Origin: Sphingobium amiense
Lineage (GTDB): Bacteria; Pseudomonadota; Alphaproteobacteria; Sphingomonadales; Sphingomonadaceae
Reading direction: 5' to 3'
Assembly (NCBI RefSeq): GCF_003967075.1
Contig: NZ_AP018664.1
Coordinates: forward strand, 3,454,501-3,518,500
DNA length: 64,000 nt
Positions within the stretch are counted from its first letter, which is position 1, and each line of letters begins with the position of its first letter. Made by a program: the position numbers and the translations under genes. The notes below the pieces were generated by a model. The model was not told the origin of the DNA and searched no databases. It saw only the letters and a list, made by a program, of their open reading frames with translations. Below are positions 26,920-35,782 of this stretch, piece by piece.

Positions 26920-28533
26920 TCAGCGATAATGGCCCATCGCCACCCTGAGCCACACCGGCCTGTCGGTGAAGTTGAGGCCATAGTCGGTCTGGTCGCCATT
27001 CCAGACGCGGTCGAATATCCAGCGCTCGCCTTCGAAATGACCTTCTTCCACGCGCACGACGAGACCGTTGGGCTTACCGCCCGCGCGCGGGGCGAAGGTC
27101 ATGCGGACATGATCCCCCGCGACGAGAAATTCATCATCGCCAAGCTGCGCGACGATGCCGCCGCCGACCGGCTCGCTGTCGATGGCGGGGCGGCCCGCTT
27201 CGGCGAACCATTCGCGCCGGCCGAACTGCCATTCGCCAAAGCTCGCGGTGATGGTCCACTCGCCCATGGTCGTGACGACCGGCGCGCCGTCATCGGGCTT
27301 TGCGACGCCCCATGTCGGGTGCGTGAAGGCGATCTTCGCCCAGGCGCGCATGGCCTGTCCGACGAAGCGATATTTGACGGCGAAGGCGTCGAGCGTCGCG
27401 TCGTCCAACGTCTTCGCGCCGAGCGGATGGTTGAAATAGCCCGTGTCGTCCATGCCGAAGGGAGAAAAGCCGATCGCTCCCTTCCCCAGCGCGGCCCAGA
27501 AATAGCGGGCATATTCCCGCGCATTGCCGATTTCCGGAATCAGCAGCGCATTGTCGGGACGCGTGTAGAGGTCGAGATGCTTCATCACATTGCGGCTGGC
27601 GCGATCGTAAATGTCGGGAGCCTCGACATCCACCGAGGGAGCCGCCGCCTTCCAGATCGCGATGACATCGCCCTGCGGGCCGCCGCTGGAGATTTTCACA
27701 GGGTCGGGAACGGCGAACGGATCGGAGGCGAGCGCGGCGTTGACATACATGGGAAGCGGTTTGACCGCCTTGCCCGCCGCCGCCAGCGCCTCGACATAGC
27801 GGGCGGTGTGCCATGTATTGAACGCGCGGTCGGCCCGATCGCCGAAGACCGCGCGCCAGTTGCCCGCTGCCTTGCCCAGAGCGCGGGTCAGGGCGGCGGG
27901 AACGGGGCCGTCGAAGAGCCGCTGCGCCTCCGGGCTGTAGTCGCGCGGGTTGCTATAGCTGCCGGTCTCATTCTCCGGCTGCACCATGATGATGCGGTGC
28001 GTCGGATCATGGTCGCGCACATAGGTCATCAGCGCCACGAAGGCGCGCCTGTCCGCCGCCAGAGTCGCTGCGCCATGGGGCGAGAGCACGTCATGATCGC
28101 TGCCGTCCGGCTTCTTCATGCGGGGAAAGCGCCGGTTGTCGAGCTTCACCCAGCCGGGCGTGTAGGACAGGCCGGTATTCTTGTAGGCTCCGAACCACAG
28201 AAGCACGATGCGCCTGTCATGCGCCTGCGCCTCATCGAGCAGGGTCTGGACGAAGGAAAAATCGAACTGTCCCTCGCGCGGTTCCACCTGTTCCCATGCG
28301 ACCGGCATTTCGAGCGTGTTCGCGCCGATGCGGTCGAGCACGGGCCAGACCTGCTTCAGGGGGCGCGCATAGTTGCTGCTGTTGTTCGCCTGTCCGCCAA
28401 GAATCAGGAAAGGCGCGCCGTCGACCATCAGCGCATGGCGGCCGTCGCGGCTTTCGATGCGGGGGAGAGCCGTCTGCGCGATTCCCGGCGGGCAGAAAAG
28501 GAGCGCGGCTGCGAGGGCGGCGATGATGCGCAT
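26920..28533 (-). CDS. Secreted GH35 beta-galactosidase with DUF5597-type C-terminus
   Basis: Protein of 537 residues with a Sec signal peptide (MRIIAALAAALLFCPPGIAQ). The catalytic TIM barrel holds GQANNSSNYARPLKQVWPVL, the acid/base region MVQPENETGSY and the nucleophile region LLIPEIGNAREYAR, characteristic of the GH35 subfamily with a DUF5597 beta-sandwich C-terminal domain (residues ~400-537). Characterised relatives release galactose from xyloglucan or galactosides. It is predicted periplasmic or outer-membrane-associated. It is divergent from a TonB receptor gene, so the pair may handle a galactose-bearing plant glycoside or hemicellulose fragment. Confidence 0.88.
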   Translation of the reverse strand: MRIIAALAAALLFCPPGIAQTALPRIESRDGRHALMVDGAPFLILGGQANNSSNYARPLKQVWPVLDRIGANTLEMPVAWEQVEPREGQFDFSFVQTLLDEAQAHDRRIVLLWFGAYKNTGLSYTPGWVKLDNRRFPRMKKPDGSDHDVLSPHGAATLAADRRAFVALMTYVRDHDPTHRIIMVQPENETGSYSNPRDYSPEAQRLFDGPVPAALTRALGKAAGNWRAVFGDRADRAFNTWHTARYVEALAAAGKAVKPLPMYVNAALASDPFAVPDPVKISSGGPQGDVIAIWKAAAPSVDVEAPDIYDRASRNVMKHLDLYTRPDNALLIPEIGNAREYARYFWAALGKGAIGFSPFGMDDTGYFNHPLGAKTLDDATLDAFAVKYRFVGQAMRAWAKIAFTHPTWGVAKPDDGAPVVTTMGEWTITASFGEWQFGRREWFAEAGRPAIDSEPVGGGIVAQLGDDEFLVAGDHVRMTFAPRAGGKPNGLVVRVEEGHFEGERWIFDRVWNGDQTDYGLNFTDRPVWLRVAMGHYR

Positions 28534-28642
28534 GACGGGCCTTTCCGATGCTGGCCGCAGCGTCGCGGGCCGGTATGCGAAATCCTAATCGCTGGCCGCG
28601 CCCCGGCAAAGGCCGCTATGGTCGTAGGCGAGGGCGGCTGGG

Positions 28643-28717
28643 TTCACGGCGGCATTTCTCAAAACTATAATTAGCATTCGTATATGGCTTGACGTTGCGA
28701 CAAAGCGTTATTAAAAC
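28643..28717 (+). promoter_or_regulatory. Two tandem candidate promoters for the TonB receptor at 28769
   Basis: P1: TTCACG (28643-28648), 17 bp, perfect TATAAT (28666-28671). P2: TTGACG (28689-28694), 17 bp, TAAAAC (28712-28717). The 10-mer AACTATAATT (28663-28672) around the P1 -10 is identical to part of the palindrome before the GMC dehydrogenase operon. The rest of the 235-bp gap shows nothing clear. Confidence 0.5.
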
Positions 28718-28768
28718 CATCATTGCAATTCTCAATGGCTACCCGATAAGCCGCGAAGGGGAGGAAAT

Positions 28769-31090
28769 ATGATGTATCTCAACCGCATGTCAGCACTCAT
28801 GGCCGGAGCGGCGCTCGTCGCGCTGGCCGGCTCCGCCCATGCCCAGCAGGCCGCGCCTGCTGCGGCGGGCGACGATGCTTCCGCCGACATCATCGTCACG
28901 GCGCAGAATCGTCAGCAGTCCGTGCAGGACGTGCCCATCGCGATTGCCGTGATCTCCGCTGAGCAGCTCGCCGCCGCGGGCGTCACCAGCGTCGCGTCGA
29001 TCGAGAAAATCTCTCCCTCGCTCCAGATCACGAGCGACACCACCGCGACCCGCGTCACCGTGCGCGGTGTAGGCACGCTGAGCAACGGCGAAAGTCAGGA
29101 CCAGTCGATTGCCGTCAACATCGACGGCGAATATATCAACCGCCCCACCGTGCTGAACGCCGCGATCTTCGACATCGAGCGCGTCGAGGTGCTGCGCGGC
29201 CCTCAGGGCACGCTCTACGGGCGCAACTCGACCGGCGGCGCTGTCAACTTCATCGCCCGCAAGCCCGGTGACGAATTTGCGGTCAATGCGTCGGCGACCT
29301 ATGGCAATTATAATCAGGTGATCCTGGACGGCGGCGTGACCGTTCCGCTCGGCGACATTGGCGGCATTCGCGTGTCCGGCATCTTTTCGGACCACAAGGG
29401 CTATAACAAGCATAACGGCCCCTATCTGAGCCTGCCCTATTTCAAAGCCGTCCCCGGACGGCGCAGCGGCGACGACCATACATGGGGCGGCCGCGCATCG
29501 ATTCGCCTGAAGCCGGTCGACGGCCTTGTCGTCGATGCCGCCTATGAGCATATCGAACAGGAAATCGTGCCTGCCACGCAGGCATCGGTGAACCTCAATC
29601 TGCCCGCCAACGGGCCGGGCGCCAATTGCCAGCTCAACGGCTTCATCGAGGTCGGTCCCAACACGCCGGGCGTGCAGTGCATTCCGCAGAACACGCATTT
29701 CCTGCCGGGTATCAACCGCCACACCTATGACGCAGCACTGACCGGCACGGGCATCTTCAACCTTCAGTCGGACGCCGTTCGTGGCCGCATCGCCTATGAT
29801 TTCGGCGCGGCGACACTGACCTACACCGGCGGCTATCGTTCGACCCATAATGACGGCAGCCTCGGTCTGCCGCCCGCCTATTTCTTCCGCAACTGGGGTT
29901 CGAGCGTGAAGACGCAGAGCCACGAAATCCGCCTGAATGGCGACATGAACGGCATCCAGTGGCAGACCGGCGCTTTCTACTTCAAGGAAAAGCAGAACAC
30001 GAACACCGGCCTCTACAACCCGTTCGTCGGTCCGCCGGTCGGGAATGTCGGCAGCTACATCAACTATTTCCGCCGCCCCACCACCAGTGAGAGCTGGTCG
30101 GTCTTCGGTCAGGTCGAAGTGCCCATTACCGACGAGTTCACGGCGGTCGGCGGCGCGCGCTACACCAAGGACAAGCGGCACGCGGTCTATAATAATTACG
30201 GCTTCCAGTTCAATTCGGGCCTGGTCGAAATTCCGGGGCCGGCCGCCAATCCGCTCAACCTGCGCTACAGCGGCGACCGGGTGAACTATCTGGCAGGCCT
30301 CAACTACAAGCCCAACCGCGACATGCTGATCTATGCGAAGGTGTCGTCGGGCTACAAGGCCGGCGGTTTCGACGCGGTGGGCGTGTTCAAGCCCGAAACC
30401 AACACCGCCTACGAAGGCGGCGTGAAGCTCAACTTCGGTCCGGGGTCGCGCAACCAGTTCAACGTCACCGGATTCTATTACGACTATAAGGATCTGCAGA
30501 ACGACGTGCTGCTGGATTCGGCTCTGGGCGCCCAGACCTTCAATTCGGGCAAGGCGACGATCTGGGGCGTCGAGGCTGAAGCTGTCGTCAACCTGTCGCG
30601 CAACGACCGCTTCGCCGGCACGTTCAATTATTTGAGCGCAAAATATGACGAGTTCACGGCGTCCTATGCGGTGCTGAATCCGGCCGTCCCGAACCAGACC
30701 ACGCTGCTGGCGATCGACAACCCGAGTCTGGCGGGCAACCGCCTGCCGCAGACGCCCAAATTCGTCATCGGCCTTGAATATCAGCACATCTTCCGTCTGG
30801 GTTCGGCGGGTAATCTGACCGCCAATGCCTCCACGCGGTTCAAGAGCGACTATTACATGACCTTCTTCAACTTCCGCGACTCGCGTCAGGAAGCCTATAC
30901 CCAGTCGGACTTCAGCCTCGAATGGCGGCCTGAAAGTGACAAGTTCGGCGTGCAGGCGTTCGTCCGCAATCTGGAGAATGTCCGGCCGCTCACCTACGCC
31001 GGTTATACGGCGGCGGGACCGGACGACATCTTCAACTTCCAGTTCGGCACGCCCCGGACCTATGGTGTGCGCCTGTCGGTCGATTTCTGA
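28769..31090 (+). CDS. TonB-dependent receptor (sphingomonad aromatic/glycoside class)
   Basis: Protein of 773 residues with a signal peptide ending AGSAHAQQ. A TonB-box-like SADIIVTAQNRQQSVQDVPI, plug domain (VEVLRGPQGTLYGRNSTGGA) and 22-strand barrel ending in RTYGVRLSVDF are all present. GGGGAGGA precedes the start; ATG at 28772 is also possible. This compact class is greatly expanded in sphingomonads and often adjoins genes for aromatic or glycoside use. It lies directly upstream of a GPH transporter and near the GMC dehydrogenase operon, so it is a candidate outer-membrane uptake route for the glycoside degraded by this locus (inference). Confidence 0.93.
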   Translation: MMYLNRMSALMAGAALVALAGSAHAQQAAPAAAGDDASADIIVTAQNRQQSVQDVPIAIAVISAEQLAAAGVTSVASIEKISPSLQITSDTTATRVTVRGVGTLSNGESQDQSIAVNIDGEYINRPTVLNAAIFDIERVEVLRGPQGTLYGRNSTGGAVNFIARKPGDEFAVNASATYGNYNQVILDGGVTVPLGDIGGIRVSGIFSDHKGYNKHNGPYLSLPYFKAVPGRRSGDDHTWGGRASIRLKPVDGLVVDAAYEHIEQEIVPATQASVNLNLPANGPGANCQLNGFIEVGPNTPGVQCIPQNTHFLPGINRHTYDAALTGTGIFNLQSDAVRGRIAYDFGAATLTYTGGYRSTHNDGSLGLPPAYFFRNWGSSVKTQSHEIRLNGDMNGIQWQTGAFYFKEKQNTNTGLYNPFVGPPVGNVGSYINYFRRPTTSESWSVFGQVEVPITDEFTAVGGARYTKDKRHAVYNNYGFQFNSGLVEIPGPAANPLNLRYSGDRVNYLAGLNYKPNRDMLIYAKVSSGYKAGGFDAVGVFKPETNTAYEGGVKLNFGPGSRNQFNVTGFYYDYKDLQNDVLLDSALGAQTFNSGKATIWGVEAEAVVNLSRNDRFAGTFNYLSAKYDEFTASYAVLNPAVPNQTTLLAIDNPSLAGNRLPQTPKFVIGLEYQHIFRLGSAGNLTANASTRFKSDYYMTFFNFRDSRQEAYTQSDFSLEWRPESDKFGVQAFVRNLENVRPLTYAGYTAAGPDDIFNFQFGTPRTYGVRLSVDF

Positions 31091-31095
31091 CAATG

Positions 31096-31121
31096 CATGT
31101 CCGCCGGTTGCGGCGGGCATG
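31096..31121 (+). terminator. Hairpin after TonB receptor
   Basis: CATGTCCGCCG (31096-31106) pairs with CGGCGGGCATG (31111-31121) around a GTTG loop, with one G-T wobble. There is no strong T-run, so it may be a terminator or an mRNA-stabilising structure. Confidence 0.55.
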
Positions 31122-31132
31122 ACCAGATAAGG

Positions 31133-31168
31133 CAGGGCGGTTCCGGCCACACCGGCGGGACCGCCCTG
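31133..31168 (+). terminator. Second hairpin after TonB receptor
   Basis: CAGGGCGGT (31133-31141) pairs perfectly with ACCGCCCTG (31160-31168), with an inner CCGG/CCGG pairing. Together with the first hairpin it separates the receptor from the downstream transporter, although read-through is possible. Confidence 0.5.
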
Positions 31169-31213
31169 TCAGTTTCCGCAGCCATCGGTGCCGGGTGAAG
31201 GAGGGAAAGCGCA

Positions 31214-32590
31214 ATGACGACCGCAGCCGTCGCCGTCGACCATGATGGAGCCTTTCCGCCCGGCGCCGGAGCCGACCGGCTGCGGCCCTGGGAAAAGGTT
31301 AGCTACGGCATCGGCGATTTCGCCTGCGGGCTGAGCTGGAATGTCGTCGGCGCGTTCCTCCTCTATTTCTACACCAATGTCGCGTTGCTGCCCGCCGCTG
31401 CCGTAGGCACGCTGTTCCTGCTGTCGCGGCTGTTCGACGCGGGCGTCGATCTGGGCGTCGGGTTGCTGGTGGACCGGACGCGGACACGCTGGGGCCGGAC
31501 CCGGCCCTATTTCCTGTTCACCGCGATCCCCTTTTCCGCCCTGCTGGTGCTGACCTTCACGACGATCGAGGGATCGACGGGGGCGAAGCTCGCCTATGCC
31601 TATGTGACCTTTTCGCTGCTCGGCATCCTCTATTCCTTCCTTGCGGTGCCCTTTTCGGCGCTGATGCCGATGATGACGCGCGATCATGGCAGCCGGATGC
31701 AACTGGGCAGCGCGCGGGCCATCGGCACGTCGGTGTCGGTCATTCTGGCAACCGCGGCGACCATGCCACTCGTCGGCCTGTTGGGTCGCGGTAATGAGCG
31801 GCTGGGCTTCGCACTGGTCGCGGGCGTCTTCGCGATCCTGACCGTGGCGGCGCTGCTCAACCTGTTCGCCAGTTGCAGGGAACGCTATCATGACGAAGCG
31901 CCGCGCGGCGAGGCGGTCGGGCCGCAGATCGGCAAGATGCTGCGCAACCGCGCGTGGCTCGTCACTTTCCTGTTCTGCACGCTCAATTTCCTGCGGTTCG
32001 GCTGCGTGATCTCCGTCACGGCCTTTTTCGCCATTGAGGTCATGAGAGCGCCGTGGATGATCGGCATCCTGCTGCCGGCGGTGTCGGGCACGCTGCTGCT
32101 GAGCGCCTTCATCGCGCCGATGATCTTCCGGCGGACGGGCATCCGCAAGGGCTGCATCGCCGCGCTCGCCGCCGCCATCGCGCTGCACGGCGTGCTGCCG
32201 TTTATCGAGGAGCAGCATGGGCTGTTCCTCGGCGTTTTCCTGATCGCGGCGATACTGGTCAGCCTGACGATGACGGCGATCTTCACCATGGCGGCGGATG
32301 CGGTCGATTATCACGAGCGGATCTTCGGCCTGCGCAACGAAGGGCTGCTGTCGTCGGGCATCAGCCTGTCGACAAAGATCGGCATGGCGGTAGGCACGGC
32401 GATCATCGCCTATGTTCTGGGGATGGCCGGCTATGATCCCAAGGCCGTGTCGGACGGCGCGCGAGCGGCGATCCGCTGGTCCTATTATGGCTGGCCCGTC
32501 GGCATCATGCTGGTGCAGATCGCGGTGATCGCCTTCTGGCCGATGGACGGCAAGCATGAGCGCATCCGCCGGGAAATCGGCGAACGATAA
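31214..32590 (+). CDS. GPH-family glycoside/cation symporter
   Basis: Twelve-helix transporter of 458 residues in the glycoside-pentoside-hexuronide family (MelB/XylP-like). Evidence: WEKVSYGIGDFACGLSWNVV at the start of helix 1, the conserved loop VDRTRTRWGRTRPYFLF between helices 2 and 3, and Asp-bearing helix 2 (LFDAGVDLGVGLLVD). It imports a sugar or glycoside with H+ or Na+. An AAGGAGGG ribosome-binding site precedes ATG 31214. It sits between the TonB receptor and the convergent GMC operon and fits import of the oxidised or intact glycoside across the inner membrane. Confidence 0.9.
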   Translation: MTTAAVAVDHDGAFPPGAGADRLRPWEKVSYGIGDFACGLSWNVVGAFLLYFYTNVALLPAAAVGTLFLLSRLFDAGVDLGVGLLVDRTRTRWGRTRPYFLFTAIPFSALLVLTFTTIEGSTGAKLAYAYVTFSLLGILYSFLAVPFSALMPMMTRDHGSRMQLGSARAIGTSVSVILATAATMPLVGLLGRGNERLGFALVAGVFAILTVAALLNLFASCRERYHDEAPRGEAVGPQIGKMLRNRAWLVTFLFCTLNFLRFGCVISVTAFFAIEVMRAPWMIGILLPAVSGTLLLSAFIAPMIFRRTGIRKGCIAALAAAIALHGVLPFIEEQHGLFLGVFLIAAILVSLTMTAIFTMAADAVDYHERIFGLRNEGLLSSGISLSTKIGMAVGTAIIAYVLGMAGYDPKAVSDGARAAIRWSYYGWPVGIMLVQIAVIAFWPMDGKHERIRREIGER

Positions 32591-32600
32591 GGGCTGAGGA

Positions 32601-33431
32601 TCAGAACATCGGGTGCGCGTTGCGCGACGTTTCCGGCAGCGGCTGGAACATGTCCCAATGTTCGACGATCATGCCCCGGTCGTCGAAGCGAAAAATCTCG
32701 ACGATGGCGGCCCCCCTGTCCTCAGTGGACAGTCTGCCGCGATAATGGACCGCGGCGAAGGCGCCGTCGACCAGGATGCGCTGCACTTCAAATGCAGCGC
32801 CGGGCGCCGCGCGCAGGGCTGTGATCCCCGCCACGGCATCGGCCCGCCCCTGCCCCATGCGGCTGTTATGCTGGATCAGATCGGGCGCGACGAAGCGATC
32901 ATAGGCGGCGGCGACATCGCCTCTCGCGAAGAGCAGGTCGATGAAGGCGGTGAACGCCCTGCGATTGCGTGCGGTGTCGCCCGGTCCGCGCGGGTGCGCC
33001 GCCATCGCCAGCGGATCGCTGCCCGGCGCGGCAGGCTGGATCACGTCCCAATGCTCGACGATCCTGCCGTCCTTCAGCCGGTAGATGTCGGCCACCGCCG
33101 CGCCGCTCGTGCCGGGCTTGCCCTGACCGAACAGATGCACCAGCGCCAGATCGCCGTCGACCAGCACATGCTTCACGTCGAAGCGGGAGCCGGGCGCCGC
33201 GAACATCGGGGCGAGCGCCTCGACGGCGGCGGAAGCGCCATCGGGCAGGCCGGGATTGTGCTGGATATAATCGGGCGCGACATGCGCGGCGAAAGATCCC
33301 GCCACGTCGCGCCTGTCGTAGAAGCGCTCGACGAAATCGCGCACGATGCCCCGATTGTCGATCGTTCTGGCGGCGAGCGGCGCGGCGAGGGCCAGCAGCG
33401 CCACGCCGGGCACAGCCCATACCGCCTTCAA
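32601..33431 (-). CDS. Secreted protein with two NTF2/SnoaL-like domains
   Basis: Protein of 276 residues: signal peptide (MKAVWAVPGVALLALAAPLA) followed by two similar SnoaL-type cone domains, residues ~28-140 and ~155-270. The repeat is visible as APDYIQHNPGLPDGASA against APDLIQHNSRMGQGRAD and as IVEHWDVIQP against IVEHWDMFQP. Each copy keeps the His-Asn and Glu-His-Trp-Asp motifs that line the pocket in SnoaL-like aldol cyclases and hydrolases. It overlaps the GMC dehydrogenase gene by 4 bp, so it is made with it and acts in the same compartment. The function is unknown; a role in isomerising or hydrolysing the 3-keto product is a guess. Confidence 0.85.
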   Translation of the reverse strand: MKAVWAVPGVALLALAAPLAARTIDNRGIVRDFVERFYDRRDVAGSFAAHVAPDYIQHNPGLPDGASAAVEALAPMFAAPGSRFDVKHVLVDGDLALVHLFGQGKPGTSGAAVADIYRLKDGRIVEHWDVIQPAAPGSDPLAMAAHPRGPGDTARNRRAFTAFIDLLFARGDVAAAYDRFVAPDLIQHNSRMGQGRADAVAGITALRAAPGAAFEVQRILVDGAFAAVHYRGRLSTEDRGAAIVEIFRFDDRGMIVEHWDMFQPLPETSRNAHPMF

Positions 33432-35110
33432 AGCGCGCCCTCCTTCATCAGCGACACCGCATGGTCGCAGGCGCGCGCGGTGAGCGCCATATAGGTGAGC
33501 GACGGATTCTGGCAGGCGGACGAGCTCATCTGTGCGCCGTCGGTGACGAACAGGTTGGGCACGTCATGCGCCTGGCTCCAGCGGTTGAGCACGGAAGATT
33601 GGGGATCGTGGCCCATGCGCGCGCCGCCCATCTCGTGAATCGCCGATCCGCCGATGCCCGGCTCATCGAAGCCCATGATGACATGGCCGCCCGCAGCCTC
33701 CATCATCGCCGCCGCTTCCTTCTTCGCGTCGGTCAGCGCACGGCGTTCATTGTCGCCATGCTCGAAATGGATATTGAGCATGGGCAGCCCCTGCGGATCG
33801 AGTTTGGACGGATCGAGCGTCAGCCGGTTGGTGACGCGGGGCAGGCTTTCGGCGAAACCGACGAACACCATGCGCCACGGGCCGACCTTGTGCGTCTGTT
33901 CCTTGAAATCCTTGCCGATACCCGCCGAGCGCTTTGCAGCGGTCCAGCCGCTCTGAAGCGCGCCGCCCTGAAAGCTGTAGCCGCGCGTGAAGTCGCCGTC
34001 CTTGCGGTCGAGGTTGCGGAAACGGGGAATGACCACGCCTGTGGGCCGGTTGCCGAAGGTGGTGCGATCGTCGAACCCCGGCATGATCGCCATGGTGGAC
34101 AGGGTCGAGGCGTGATCCATGATGTGCGTGCCGAGCACGCCGCTGCTGTTGGCAAGGCCGTTCTGAAACGATTCCGAGCGCGAGCGCAGCAGGATGTGCA
34201 CGCTGTTGAACGCCCCGGCATTGAGGAAAACGATCCGCGCGCCATAGCGGGTCCGCGCCCCGGTCTTCACGTTGAGCACGCGGACGCCCGACGCCTTTTT
34301 GCTAACCGGATCATAGTCCACCGCCTCGACCAGCGAGTCGGTGATGACGGTCAACCGCCCAGTCTTCTGCGCGGCGGGCAGGGTGGAGCTTTGCGTGCTG
34401 AAATAGGCGCCATAGGAACAGCCGCGCGCGCAGATGGAGCGATACTGGCAGGGCGCGCGGCCTTCCTTCGGCGCCGTCAGATTGGCCGTGCGGCCTACCG
34501 TCAGGCAGCGGTCGGGCCATTTCTGCGCGATGGCCTTGCGCACATGCTGTTCCACGACATTGAGAGCCATGGGGGGCAGGAATTTGCCATCGGGCAGCGA
34601 GGGCAGCCCCTCCGCAGCGCCCGATACGCCGATGAAATCCTCCACATGGTCGTACCATGGCGCGACATCGGCGTAGCGGATCGGCCAGTCGGTGCCATAG
34701 CCGTCCGCCTTGTTTGCGCCGAAATCATAGTCCGACCAGCGGTAGCTCTGCCGCCCCCAGGTCAGCGACCGTCCGCCCATCTGGTAGCTGCGCCACCAGT
34801 TGAACTGCGTGCCCTCCGCCACGGCGTAAGGATTGTCCTTGTCGTTGACGAAGTGATTCTGGGTAAATTCGGTGAAATGGCGGTTCAGCCGCTGCACTGG
34901 ATATTCGCGGGCATAGAGTTCGGCATCGCCTTCGCCCCGAAACTCCATTTCCCACGGCGCCTTGGTTTCCGTGACATAGTCGGTGCCATGTTCGATCATG
35001 CGTCCCCGCTCGATCATCAGCACCTTGAGGCCTTTTTCCGTGAGTTCCTTCGCAGCCCACCCGCCGGTGATGCCCGAACCCACCACGATCGCGTCGAAAT
35101 CCATGCTCAT
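33428..35110 (-). CDS. GMC-family FAD sugar/glycoside dehydrogenase, large subunit
   Basis: Protein of 560 residues. FAD-binding Rossmann motif AIVVGSGITGGWAAKELTEK (residues ~7-26). Catalytic pair is His492 (SAIHEMGGARMG) and Asn535 (CQNPSLTYMAL). Cys221, Cys227 and Cys231 form a C-x5-C-x3-C cluster (APCQYRSICARGCSY), matching the place where FAD glucose/glucoside dehydrogenases bind an iron-sulphur cluster. There is no signal peptide; it probably crosses the membrane bound to the Tat-exported subunit 3 encoded just upstream (4-bp overlap). Relatives include gluconate 2-dehydrogenase, glucoside 3-dehydrogenase and the C-glycoside 3-oxidase CarA. Glycoside C3 oxidation is favoured by the CGD-like genes nearby, but the reaction is inferred. 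Confidence 0.9.
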   Translation of the reverse strand: MSMDFDAIVVGSGITGGWAAKELTEKGLKVLMIERGRMIEHGTDYVTETKAPWEMEFRGEGDAELYAREYPVQRLNRHFTEFTQNHFVNDKDNPYAVAEGTQFNWWRSYQMGGRSLTWGRQSYRWSDYDFGANKADGYGTDWPIRYADVAPWYDHVEDFIGVSGAAEGLPSLPDGKFLPPMALNVVEQHVRKAIAQKWPDRCLTVGRTANLTAPKEGRAPCQYRSICARGCSYGAYFSTQSSTLPAAQKTGRLTVITDSLVEAVDYDPVSKKASGVRVLNVKTGARTRYGARIVFLNAGAFNSVHILLRSRSESFQNGLANSSGVLGTHIMDHASTLSTMAIMPGFDDRTTFGNRPTGVVIPRFRNLDRKDGDFTRGYSFQGGALQSGWTAAKRSAGIGKDFKEQTHKVGPWRMVFVGFAESLPRVTNRLTLDPSKLDPQGLPMLNIHFEHGDNERRALTDAKKEAAAMMEAAGGHVIMGFDEPGIGGSAIHEMGGARMGHDPQSSVLNRWSQAHDVPNLFVTDGAQMSSSACQNPSLTYMALTARACDHAVSLMKEGAL

Positions 35111-35748
35111 CCGAAATCCACCGCTGTCCAGTCGCTCGACCAGGAGCGATTATTGGGGGGGAGGGGAAGGTCCGGCTCCCAGCGGCCCGGCACCAGTTCA
35201 TATTGCAGTTCGCGGCTCGCCCCGACTTCGGAGGTGTAATAGCCGGTGAGAATCAGCGCCTTGAGCTTCTTCCACGGATGATCTTGCCGCTCGCCGCCAA
35301 ATGCGTCCGCATCGTAGGCCGCGAGCACCGCATGCTGACGGTCGGGCCTGAGGCTGAGGAAATCGCCCGCCGCTTGCCTATTGAGGTCGCGCGCCACCTG
35401 CTCCAGCACCGAAAAGCCGCCGCGATAGCCCGCCATCCGGACTGTGCCGGAGACCGGGGGCGCGGTCTCGTCGAGACCGTGGAGCAAAGCGAGTTCAACG
35501 AAGGCGGGGACGCCGACGGCGACGGCACCGGGCGTATCGGTCGTCGGGATGACGAGATCGGACAGACGGGCAAGGAGAAGCTTCTCCGAATCGCTCGCCC
35601 CGCCATCCGCGCCGTCACGAACCTGCTGCCAGGCGTAGAGGGGCAGCCCGACGAGCACACCCAATATCGCCGCGCCGCCGACGACCTGCCGCCGATCCAC
35701 CGCACCTGTCGCGGCCCTTGCCGCATCGCCTGTCTGGCTTTCCGCCAT
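35107..35748 (-). CDS. Gluconate 2-dehydrogenase subunit 3-like Tat protein
   Basis: Protein of 213 residues, first gene of the leftward three-gene operon. The N-terminus has a Tat signal: twin arginines in DRRQVVGG followed by a hydrophobic stretch (AAILGVLVGLPLYAW). The mature part matches the small subunit that accompanies GMC dehydrogenases (LARLSDLVIPTTDTPGAVAV; FVELALLHGLDE; PWKKLKALILTGYYTSEVGA). It is thought to stabilise and export the large subunit. A promoter, a palindromic operator and a UUCG hairpin precede it. No cytochrome c subunit gene follows, unlike the classical three-subunit enzymes. Confidence 0.9.
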   Translation of the reverse strand: MAESQTGDAARAATGAVDRRQVVGGAAILGVLVGLPLYAWQQVRDGADGGASDSEKLLLARLSDLVIPTTDTPGAVAVGVPAFVELALLHGLDETAPPVSGTVRMAGYRGGFSVLEQVARDLNRQAAGDFLSLRPDRQHAVLAAYDADAFGGERQDHPWKKLKALILTGYYTSEVGASRELQYELVPGRWEPDLPLPPNNRSWSSDWTAVDFG

Positions 35749-35759
35749 TTCCTCTCCCC

Positions 35760-35777
35760 GACCGGTCGAAACCGGTC
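35760..35777 (-). promoter_or_regulatory. UUCG-capped leader hairpin before GMC dehydrogenase operon
   Basis: On the transcribed strand, GACCGGT-TTCG-ACCGGTC is a perfect 7-bp stem with the extra-stable UUCG tetraloop. It ends about 12 nt before the start codon and just upstream of the GGGGAGAGG ribosome-binding site, so it could stabilise the mRNA or affect translation. Confidence 0.6.
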
Positions 35778-35782
35778 TTGAA

